Below, piece after piece: positions 9,086 through 14,960 of a stretch of DNA of 14,960 nucleotides (positions are counted from its first letter, which is position 1; each line of letters starts with the position of its first letter). Source of the stretch: Echinostoma caproni (lineage: Eukaryota > Platyhelminthes > Trematoda > Plagiorchiida > Echinostomatidae). A program made the position numbers and the translations under genes. The stretch is taken from assembly GCA_900618425.1 (NCBI GenBank), contig UZAN01049997.1:2448-17407 (forward strand). Direction: 5' to 3'. Below the pieces are notes generated by a model, which ran no database searches, was not told the origin of the DNA, and worked only from the letters and a program-made list of their open reading frames with translations.

Positions 9086-9600
9086 GTCACAGCATGGGGC
9101 CTCTGTTTTCAGGCTATTTCCTCTATGAGTTCCCTCGGGCGCAGAACCCAAGGGCCCGGGATGTTTTTTCCCTGGGTATTTACTCCCACACTGATTTCTT
9201 TTCTGCGCAGTTCTTCATAAGGACTCCTTCTTGACTGAGCCATCTTGTCGATGACTGTTTTCTCCCAGTCCAATTCCGTTTCATTCATATTCGGTTGAAC
9301 GGACGCATCGTTTAGTAACAACGTGGCCGCTGCCCGCGGCCTTATTATATCAACTCTTTGCCTTTCGGGGGCTTTCGAGCACCTCGATGTGGAGACAGGG
9401 GTCATAGTTATATTGATATCTATAGCTGAAATCTCCTTTAGCGGCGTTGTTTTTATCCCCCAACCGCTTTTTCGTTCGTCTGCTTTTTCGCTTCTGGTTT
9501 CCCTCGGTGACTTTTTATCTGCCGTTTACCTCCCTTACTTTAGGTTAATGGCGTTACAAGTAGTGGTTTTGGTTTTCAAAGCTGTTGTTTGAAGTTGATT
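9086..9600 (-). pseudogene. Possible ORF1-like 5' coding remnant of retrotransposon 3
   Basis: A minus frame at 9405-9109 is open and ends shortly before the EN domain. It contains TVIDKMAQSRRSPYEELRRK and has no recognisable domain. Further upstream, near 9540-9450, another minus phase encodes a strongly basic stretch (RKSRRTKKRLGDKNN) interrupted by stops. A Lys/Arg-rich region just upstream of EN is what an ORF1 or an ORF2 N-terminal extension would look like. It is supported only by position and composition. The + strand open frames at 8956-9234 and 9323-9592 over the same DNA show no known protein and are taken as shadows. Confidence 0.4.
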
Positions 9601-10199
9601 TTTGGTGCTCTCAGTTGCATTTTTCTATTTATCGTGCGATGCCTTGGGTTGATGTGCTCGATAACATTTTGGGTGCTGCCCCTGCGTGGAGTGGATGTAA
9701 CGATTTTAGCATAACTCGATGCTAGTGCGCATGATCAAATGTACAACAATGTAAAAAATGACGGTCCAAAGATTAAATGTACAGATAAGGTAAGAACGTA
9801 ATTTTCAAACGGGTACAAAAGACATTGTAACCACGCATTGCAGTGAAAAAAACACAAGGCGGTCGAGGCCATATAATGCAGTACTGAGGGTGATCTGATA
9901 TGGAGATCACATCAATGTAAACGATTGTCATATTAGGAACATCGAGGAAGACACAGAACTGGAGGTGAAATTATCCGCTCGGATAATAGGAGGATAGTGA
10001 AAGTGAAAGCTTTAGGATTTCAGAGGAAGAGCTGCGGTCGAACCAAGGAAGTGCAACAGAATACAGTAGGACGACAAATGGATCACAAATAAACTGTTTC
10101 AAGGATCGATACAGATGGACTGACTTCTTGATCAAGGAGTGAAGGGTTTCGGAGCTTCATCGTTAACGGATGATTGGGTTATATTATTTATGTTATTTA

Positions 10200-10325
10200 G
10201 GCGTTGGTCGCTTGATGTGGGACTGACTACACGCTAGACACCCAACCTTAAAACATCTTGTAGGTGAGGCAGGGGGTGTGATCATCAACCTGGTTTGGAA
10301 TGCGGACGCATGTAGTCTAAAATAT
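10200..10325 (+). other. Conserved island in copy A
   Basis: About 125 bases match 11573-11698 at roughly nine identities in ten by eye, well above the rest of the two copies. The sequence can form a stem: ACACCC near 10238 pairs with GGGTGT near 10274. An inner CATC...GGTG pair closes the loop with one G-U pair where copy B has CACC...GGTG. No tRNA cloverleaf was found. Confidence 0.55.
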
Positions 10326-10446
10326 GGATACAACCGCGCTCAACAACCATTGCCGGAGCCAGATTGTCCATTGTGGGTGTAGACCTCAAGCCTTCAGCAG
10401 GCCCAAGTCGACCGAATCTGAAACAANNNTCTTGGAAAATCCCCAG

Positions 10447-10471
10447 CTGATAAGTGTAGAGGGGGAGAAAC
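10447..10471 (+). other. Hammerhead-like core motif in copy A (degenerate)
   Basis: CCAG precedes CTGATAAG, followed after 12 bases by GAGAAAC. The spacing resembles a hammerhead core, but the essential G of CTGANGA is A, and the C before GAAA is missing. It is the same site as the motifs in copies B and C. Confidence 0.2.
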
Positions 10472-10547
10472 AGCATGTTGCGAACGAATGTGCAGAGAGG
10501 TTCAATGCCCGAAAGTGTATAAATATATACAGCTATCTAAAAATATT

Positions 10548-10564
10548 TATATATATATATATAT
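10548..10564. repeat. (TA)n microsatellite
   Basis: There are about eight uninterrupted TA units within an A/T-rich stretch from 10518. It lies inside copy A and is absent from the matching part of copy B. Confidence 0.9.
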
Positions 10565-10689
10565 GCAGAGGAAAAATGGACTGGGGTGTATCAGTAGGAT
10601 TGACATGACAGGGCGAAATTCTGCAAGGTAAATCAAGTGCATACACGAACGGCGCACAAAGGATTTCGAGTTAGGATTATTGGGTTACA

Positions 10690-11080
10690 ATACGCGTATA
10701 AATATGTAGCGGAAGTATTTGTGTTTTAGAATTCCAGCTTTGAAGCCGAATCCGGGTACTGATACAAATTGGGTCAGAAAGTGAACACAGCTGCATGGTT
10801 AGCATGTGCGTCGGAGTTGAGCCAAGTGAGTCGAATGAAAATTATACGAGAAGCATTTGAATAACGGTGGAAGAGGTCACAATACTTTAGGAAGTACGTA
10901 CCAGAATTAATTATGTTCCACAGATTCAGCTTTGAAGCTGAATCTGTGTATTGTGTTTTGAGCACGAGAAGCCGTGAACAAATCATCTGCATGGAGTCCT
11001 GAGAGCCGTTTGACTGTTTCAAAGGTTATGGAAAAGTCCCATTTTGACATGGAGAGAAAACACAATGGTTTTATATAACA
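10690..11080 (+). repeat. Internal ~185 bp tandem duplication at the 3' part of copy A
   Basis: Three signposts recur in the same order at an offset of 184 to 193 bases. GGTTACAATAC near 10683 recurs as GGTCACAATAC at 10886. The TTCCAGCTTTGAAGC block at 10732 recurs as TTCCACAGATTCAGC at 10916. GTGAACACAGCTGCATGG at 10781 recurs as GTGAACA...CTGCATGG at 10974. Copy B carries a single version near 11960-12060. The units have diverged, so the duplication is not very recent. The ORFs across it show no known protein. Confidence 0.6.
10919..10948. repeat. Perfect 14-bp palindrome with 2-base spacer
   Basis: CACAGATTCAGCTT is followed by TG and then by its exact reverse complement AAGCTGAATCTGTG. 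Related but imperfect versions lie at 10732 and in copy B near 11970. As RNA it would fold as a strong hairpin, and as DNA it could extrude as a cruciform. Confidence 0.9.
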
Positions 11081-11572
11081 ATAACAATAATAGGTGTATA
11101 TTTCACGGAGCCCGTGAAACATGCACAAGGCATGATCAAATAATCAGAGCGAGTAAATGTACAATAACACTGTAAGTACATAGATAGACAATAAAAATGG
11201 TGGGGATCAGAACGAAAACACAGTGTGAAAAAACACAAAACCGGACAAGGTCACCGACGAATTTATGGAAGAGGAGGATGCATTGAAAATACATGTCACT
11301 AGAACTGGAATTAATGGTAAAACTGGTCTCGGAAGGATTGGACGTGCGACACAAGTGCGGGGAAATACGGAGAGGCGGTCTGTGGAACGACTGCTGCCTG
11401 ATGATGGAGGCATGAGGACAGGAATAGAAAGGAAGGAATACAGCCAGCATAATACGTCCGTAAAAGAACATGTTTCACTCTATGCTGCAATACAACTCGC
11501 TTCTGGAGACAAGATCATTGGGTTCGGGGTTTCAATCGATCATGCAGTGATTTTGAATATTTAGATTGATTA

Positions 11573-11698
11573 GGTGTTGGTCGCTTCGATGTGGGACTGA
11601 CTACACGCTAGACACCCAACCTTAAAACACCATGTAGGTGAGGCAGGGGGTGTGATCCTCAACCTGGTCCGGAACGCGGACGCATATAGCCAAAACGG
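11573..11698 (+). other. Conserved island in copy B
   Basis: This is the partner of 10200-10325. It contains GGTGTTGGTCGCTTCGATGT near its start. The inner hairpin CACC, ATGTA, GGTG (near 11628-11640) is enclosed by ACACCC and GGGTGT. A shorter version of the GGTCGCT...GTGGG part is found in copy C at 7929-7896 (minus). Confidence 0.55.
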
Positions 11699-11791
11699 TG
11701 GAAACAGCCGNGACCCCAAGCCTTCGTCAGGCCCAAACCAACCGAATCTGGAACAAAGAGGCGATATGCAGCAGTCTGGGGTAGTACCCAG

Positions 11792-11813
11792 CTGACGAGG
11801 GAGAAGAGGAAAC
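11792..11813 (+). other. Hammerhead-like core motif in copy B (degenerate)
   Basis: CTGACGAG fits the CTGANGA box, followed by a short purine-rich stretch and GAAAC. Upstream, CTGG near 11748 could pair with the CCAG that precedes the box, as helix I of a type I hammerhead would. An AATC triplet sits just before that CTGG, and CCG before it could pair with CGG after GAAA. The C before GAAA and a good stem II are lacking, so activity is unlikely as written. Confidence 0.3.
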
Positions 11814-12296
11814 GGAGCATGCGACAGAACATAACTAAAAATAAGTGCACATCTAGCACGTTTTACCAAAATGATGGGGTGCCGAAGTGAATATAGCGTC
11901 AGACCATAACCAAGAGTTGCAGCGCGGTAAGACGATAGAATGCTTCTGAGAGTGCGCAACCCAATTTTTGAATTCCACAGATCCGGCTGAGAAACTGAAT
12001 CCATGTACTCTTAAGAATTGATTGCGAAAGTGGACACAGCTATCAGGATAGCACATACCACGGAGGGAGGCCGGAGGAATTGACTGAGAATGATTCGAGC
12101 AATAGTTTGCATGCTAAATATTAGGTCACAATACATGTACGAAGGAAATTTCAGTAGCACCGACATCACTTGAGCGGAAATGCTCAAACGGAGTTCCTAA
12201 ACCTTAACTGTAATAAAAATGGAGATTCTGATTTGATTCTGAAGCATCGAAATAGATTCATCGAGGACAAGAGGTGTAGGGAGCAAGAGTGAAAAT

Positions 12297-12630
12297 AGAA
12301 AAGCTAGAGACAACCTGACTGAAGTTTGGAGGCATTCAGCAGGCAAGATATCCGACAGAGTAGGATCAAGTGAGAGAAGCAGGATAGTTCACGTGAAGAA
12401 ACCAAGGTATACGAAGGACATTTTAGTCTACGTAGCACCGACAGCATTTGAGCGGAAATGCANAGAAAAGCCAGAGACAACCTGGTCGATGTTTGGATGC
12501 ATTCAGCAGGCAGGATACCAGACAGAGTAGGATCAGCTGGGAGAAGCAGGATAGTTCAAGTGAAGAAACCAAGGTATACGAAGGACATTTTAGTCTACGT
12601 AGCACCGACAGCATTTGAGCGGAAATGCAC
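12297..12630 (+). repeat. Two-unit tandem repeat, 167 bp period
   Basis: The unit starting AGAAAAGC at 12297 recurs at 12464, an exact offset of 167 bases. By hand count the units differ at about 13 positions, and the last ~70 bases are identical. Each unit ends in GTAGCACCGACAGCATTTGA followed by GCGGAAATGC (12432-12461 and 12599-12628). This is the same motif as the 3' end of copies B and C. Within it GCATTT and AAATGC form a hairpin. An N at 12463 falls exactly at the unit junction, so the unit count may be an assembly result. The open frame at 12458-12664 is chance. Confidence 0.85.
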
Positions 12631-12799
12631 AATCTCGTTTTCGACAACTTCTCCTTTGGTCTAATGCAGTTATGTAGTCAAATTAAAAGTAAAATGTTCG
12701 TCAATGGCTATTGGTGATTCGTGGTTTGTGATTGTTTTTGGTGTGTGGTTGGGAAAGGGTGGGATAGGATGATGTGATCATAACACGGTTCGTAAAACG
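12631..12799. other. Non-coding spacer between tandem repeat and PLE
   Basis: No gene is recognised. It lies directly downstream of the PLE coding end (minus strand) and is a candidate for the PLE 3' untranslated or terminal-repeat sequence. No terminal repeat could be matched to the other side of the PLE. Confidence 0.4.
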
Positions 12800-13265
12800 G
12801 TTAGAATCTGGAGGTGTCATCACCTGTAAGGGTCGCGGGGTCATGGGAAAGGTCATAACTATCTGGGTGGTATGTAGCACGTTTTAGCCAAGGTAGTCTG
12901 ATTGATTGTACGATTCGCTTTTGAGAACAAAGCGATGGGTTTAATAATTGAATGGTCATAGCTTCGGCCGTTGCGAGATACTGTTGACAGGCGGCGATCG
13001 AAAGGTTTGATGGCACTTTGTAGACGATTCGAAATGCCTCATGGTCAACCTCATGCCCGGTATCCGCAAAATAGGCTACGATCGCACTTGAAATCATTCT
13101 TTGTGCCTAAACGCAGCCAGGCCGGTTCGTGTTCCTTGATTCTTTTGGACAAACCTGGTCGTTCTGCCCTCATATCTTGCCGAACAAGAGCAAGAAGATA
13201 ATAGGTAATCGTGGATAAGGCATGGGCAGGCAATTTATCTTTAAGGTCCACAGGCATCACCTTTT
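12800..13265 (-). pseudogene. GIY-YIG endonuclease domain of the PLE (broken)
   Basis: Read on the minus strand, VDLKDKLPAHALSTITY leads into CSCSARYEGRT near 13192-13157. This is the Cys-rich start with the Y-x-G-x-T of the GIY-YIG fold. A phase change follows, then GLSKRIKEHEPAW near 13147-13110, the conserved helix with R and EH. A further shift leads to AIVAYFADTGHEVDHEAFRI from about 13085. ATAEAMTIQLLNPSLCSQK follows near 12975, with the catalytic-type Glu, and IRLPWLKR lies near 12900. The minus ORF 13097-12801 ends with a stop shortly after DTSRF. In PLEs this domain nicks target DNA. All main motifs survive but not in one frame. Confidence 0.82.
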
Positions 13266-13905
13266 GTATCACGAACAGGTTGATTATCAGGTTTTTCACG
13301 GGGATGCCAATGTTAAGATCTTTGTTGTGATGTAGTCGCATAAATAGTCGATACATTCTAGTAGAAAAACATTCGTAAATAGTGACGTTACGTCTCAAGA
13401 AATCATCGTCCAATCGTTTGTGTTCTTTTTCTTTACAAGTGTCACGAATTATAAGTTACCTTTCAGGCTGCAATGAGCAATATTTCGACGAATAGATTCT
13501 AGTAATTCTGCTAGCCATCGAGAGACATGGTGATACGGGAACACACCCATATCCAGTATTGATCTCAATGGAATGCCCGGTTTATGCATTTTGGGTAGAC
13601 CGTATAGGCGAGGGATGGAGGTGCCAGTGGGCCTTAGTTTCCCGTAGATAGACTTTGAAATTAAATTCTGGTTTTGAAGATTTTTCAGAGATGACGTGAG
13701 TCGTTCTTCTGTTAATTTAGTTTTTCTCTTTCCCAGTTCGTTTTTAGGAATTTTGATCGATCTCTCAAGATGTTCTTTATTGTATCCAAATAGTCACCCC
13801 TGAGCCTTTGTCTGGTCTTGTAATTATGATGTCTTTATTTTGTCTGAGGTTTCTGGGTGCCTCATAGTGCTTCCGGTTCATGAGACTCCTACGGGAAAGA
13901 AAATA
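13266..13905 (-). pseudogene. N-terminal RT region of the PLE (fingers to motif A)
   Basis: On the minus strand the fingers begin with NKDIIITRPDKGSGVTI near 13840-13785, matching the conserved DKG box of PLE RTs. DRSKFLKTNWERE follows near 13765-13735, then KLTEERLTSSLKNLQNQNLI and SKSIYGKLRPTGTS. Next comes the hallmark IPRLYGLPKMHKPGIPLR near 13620-13567 and HHVSRWLAELLESIRRN near 13540. Near 13415-13375 motif A reads TMIS, stop, DVTSLFTN, with the catalytic Asp kept. A little further, KDLNIGIPVKNL is readable in another phase. Motifs B, C (the catalytic YxDD) and the thumb are absent. The block then joins the GIY-YIG region directly, so the RT cannot be active. Confidence 0.85.
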
Positions 13906-14429
13906 TCGCGCAAAAATGATACGCACTTGATGTACCAGATGAAGACAAACGCACGCAGTGTACATCAACCACTTCGCACTCGGGTGACGCGTAGCCGAAC
14001 CGATACGAATACCCAAATAAAACACGATTGATTCGCAATGTTCTACGGTACTGAATTACCGAAATCATTACAAATGTACAATAAAGCAAACCTCAAATAT
14101 GCGACCAAAAGCACTCAAGCAAGCGAGCCCAATATGATGTCCAGATAGAACCAAACAGTCGCTCACGTTCTCTGACCACGCCAAATTGAAATGTGGCGGA
14201 ATTCAATCAACAGATAAATAATAATGCATGGTGTTTGTGATTGAGAAATGTCAATAGAGAAGCAACACACAGATAGAGTTATTTCACCATAAATTATCAT
14301 GGGTTCGGAAGGATTTTCAAAATTTAAACTTAAAATACACGCAGTTCCAGCAATTAGTCAGGGAATTATGCATAAAACATACCAATAAGAAACAATCTAA
14401 ACTTCCAGCGATATTATATGACACGAGGC
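13906..14429. other. A/T-rich stretch with no recognised gene
   Basis: Minus frames at 14025-13777 and 14089-13889 cover the first part. The inner end of the former belongs to the PLE DKG region, but above about 13905 no PLE motif is readable. From 14090 to 14429 there is no long frame on either strand and no repeat to the other copies that I can align. It may be PLE 5' sequence or unique filler. Confidence 0.5.
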
Positions 14430-14578
14430 CACGATCAAAATTACCAACTGATCCAGACCAGTATGTTCACAACTTTTCCTGTTTGATTATGGACACAGGA
14501 ACAGAATTTAATTTCAAAGTTTATCTACTAGAAACTAAGGCCCACTGGCACTTCCATTCCGCGCCCATAAAGTATCTA
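14430..14578 (+). mobile_element. Second PLE fragment, opposite orientation
   Basis: The + strand here matches the minus strand of 13770-13597. CGATCAAAATT occurs near 14431 and on the minus strand near 13758. CAGAATTTAATTTCAAAG at 14508 recurs on the minus strand near 13666. AACTAAGGCCCACTGGCAC near 14536 recurs with very few changes. Translated, it gives the same KLRPTGTSIPR fingers segment, with a TAG where the larger copy has a Gly codon. The match fades near 14575, just before the next element. The block is too short to carry function. It makes an inverted repeat of PLE sequence with a spacer of about 660 bases. Confidence 0.8.
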
Positions 14579-14589
14579 TTGGGTGAATT

Positions 14590-14960
14590 GGGCGACTGGA
14601 ATAAGAAAGGGATGAGTGAGAGCGCAACTAAAATAAGCTATGACACCACCTGCTCTGCCCCGGGCTGAGTCTGATCTTATCGATGTAAAACCGGGAATGG
14701 AGATCTCACCGTCTGGAAAATTGTCGTTCAGCCAGGTCTCAGTAAGGGTGATAACATGGGGATGTTGCTCCCAAACATGAGTTGTTCGTATTCTGTAATT
14801 TTGTCTGGGAGGCTAGGACAGTGGCTTGAAATGCATTCAGGTATGCGTCCATCAACGTTCTTAGGACTGGTAGGGAGCAAGGCCGGACCGGGTGAGCGGT
14901 AGGAAGGGACATTAGTGGTGGTGGATGTACGAGTTGAGTGTACGTTGGTCGGAGGACTAT
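14590..14960 (-). pseudogene. EN domain fragment of a fourth CR1-like retrotransposon
   Basis: Entering from the right edge on the minus strand, a Pro/Ser/Thr-rich open stretch leads to CPSLPDKITEYEQLMFG near 14805-14765. This matches the first helix of a CR1-type EN. A phase change near 14760 is followed by HVITLTETWLNDNFPDGEIS, with the conserved Glu and Trp. Then come IPGFTSIRSDSARGRAGGVI and AYFSCALTHP, down to about 14610. This covers only the first third of EN, and the YRSP and GDFN segments are missing. The sequence then gives way to the + strand PLE fragment, so the element is truncated there. Its TET and GRAGGV segments resemble element 2 more than elements 1 or 3. The rest lies outside the window. 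Confidence 0.82.

Larger units (their letters stand above)
5755..9720 (-). mobile_element. CR1-like non-LTR retrotransposon 3, minus strand, split by later insertions
   Basis: Read on the minus strand, the order is ORF1-like (9600-9086), EN N-terminal half (9085-8570), EN C-terminal half plus linker (7325-6940), RT palm (6407-6150) and RT C-terminus (to about 5770). The EN halves are separated by repeat copy C at 7322-8569. The RT fingers and motif A are missing and 6410-6938 lies in their place. The parts share phase-broken but collinear similarity to elements 1 and 2, which is the evidence that they were one element. It is the oldest layer here because other repeats lie inside it. The outer 5' border near 9720 is only a guess, set by where repeat copy A starts. 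Confidence 0.75.
9722..10900 (+). repeat. Copy A of the A/B/C repeat family
   Basis: Collinear short matches to copy B (11085-12222) mark this as a diverged copy. ATGATCAAAT lies at 9731 versus 11133. GTGAAAAAAACACAA lies near 9843 versus GTGAAAAAACACAA near 11225. A long block at 10200-10325 matches 11573-11698. GGCCCAAG...CCGAATCTG lies near 10400 versus 11730. The CCAGCTGA block lies at 10443 versus 11788, GTGAACACAGCTGCATGG at 10781 versus about 12027, and GGTCACAATAC at 10886 versus 12124. The start of the family unit (the TTTCACGG hairpin) is not visible in this copy. No protein of known type is encoded on either strand. Three Ns at 10427-10429 mark an assembly gap. Confidence 0.7.
11085..12222 (+). 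repeat. Copy B of the A/B/C repeat family
   Basis: This copy has both ends recognisable from copy C. The start, near 11094, is GGTGTATATTTCACGG followed by a perfect short hairpin (TTCACGG, AGC, CCGTGAA at 11102-11118). The end reads GTAGCACCGAC at 12154, GAGCGGAAATGCTC, then GTTCCTAAACCTTAACTG and AATAAAAATGG to 12222. Its unit length of 1.13 kb is close to the 1.25 kb of copy C. It follows copy A head-to-tail. No RT, integrase, transposase or other known protein is encoded. The minus frame 12004-11570 and its overlapping partners are judged chance. A single N lies at 11711. Confidence 0.72.
12800..13905 (-). mobile_element. Penelope-like element, minus strand, internally deleted
   Basis: On the minus strand an N-terminal RT part (fingers to motif A) is followed by a GIY-YIG endonuclease. 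This domain order is diagnostic of Penelope-like retroelements. Full-length PLE proteins are usually 700-900 residues, but here about 1.1 kb remains. The gap lies near 13300-13265, where RT motifs B to E and the thumb should be. Several stops and phase changes are also present. A 5' part of the ORF may extend to about 14090, but nothing recognisable is seen there. Long or partial terminal repeats, common in PLEs, were not identified. The nearby repeat copies on the other strand could be related, which is untested. Confidence 0.82.

Noticed and set aside
9323..9592. Plus-strand frame rich in hydrophobic residues, resembling a membrane protein
   Set aside because: It is antisense to the basic region upstream of the minus-strand EN. 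Hydrophobic runs are expected opposite Lys/Arg-rich codons.
10200..10325. tRNA or SINE head in the conserved island
   Set aside because: No cloverleaf and no clear A and B boxes of an internal polymerase III promoter could be found by eye.
11390..11440. CTGATGATGG...GAAAGG as another hammerhead
   Set aside because: The base after CTGATGA is followed by no pairable stem, and the site is not shared with copies A or C.
11570..12056. Minus-strand frames of 60 to 144 codons across copy B
   Set aside because: They contain an ambiguous base, have no known domain, and the matching region of copy A is not open in the same way.
9722..12222. Copies A and B as the two LTRs of one LTR retrotransposon
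   Set aside because: They follow each other directly, with no room for gag-pol between them, no TG...CA ends and no primer binding site.
12297..12630. Hammerhead motif in the 167 bp tandem units, as in short animal retrozymes
   Set aside because: No CTGANGA box followed by CGAAA was found on either strand of the unit.
12297..12630. CRISPR-like array
   Set aside because: There are only two long units without spacers, in a eukaryotic transposon context.

Overview
The window looks like nuclear DNA of a multicellular animal, most likely a flatworm, and consists almost entirely of decayed transposable elements. The flatworm call is an inference. It rests on several CR1-type non-LTR retrotransposons (apurinic-like endonuclease, EN, plus reverse transcriptase, RT), a Penelope-like element (PLE) with a GIY-YIG endonuclease, and diffuse middle-repetitive DNA. 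No prokaryotic operon, rRNA or tRNA gene, CRISPR array or intact host gene could be supported. Every coding region I recognise carries stops, frameshifts or deletions.

Layout. Positions 1-2140 (+) hold CR1-like element 1, with EN and RT readable in essentially two frames and six in-frame stops. Positions 2140-5755 (+) hold CR1-like element 2, with a basic, proline-rich ORF1-like region, EN, linker, RT and a long RT C-terminal part. Positions 5755-9720 (-) hold CR1-like element 3, which runs head-on into element 2. It is split by a 1.25 kb repeat (copy C, 7322-8569) inside its EN domain. Its RT fingers are replaced by an unclassified segment (6410-6938).

Positions 9722-12630 are non-coding repeat DNA. 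Two diverged copies (A and B) of the same repeat family as copy C lie head-to-tail, with an internal ~185 bp duplication, a perfect palindrome and a 167 bp tandem duplication. Positions 12800-13905 (-) hold a PLE that keeps RT fingers and motif A at one end and GIY-YIG at the other, with the RT core deleted. A second piece of the same PLE lies in opposite orientation at 14430-14578. It abuts the EN domain of a fourth CR1-like element that runs off the window end (14590-14960, -).

The parts do not work together as a pathway; they are a layered insertion record. Element 3 predates copy C and the replacement segment. The most interesting material is the A/B/C repeat family. It has a ~125 bp island far better conserved than the rest, with a foldable stem. 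It has a recurring short motif resembling the core of a type I hammerhead ribozyme, degenerate in all copies. Its 3' end motif is also found in the 167 bp tandem units. This is compatible with a non-autonomous, possibly retrozyme-like or PLE-associated family, but that is a hypothesis. Single or triple Ns at 10427-10429, 11711 and 12463 all fall in these repeats, so local assembly errors are possible.
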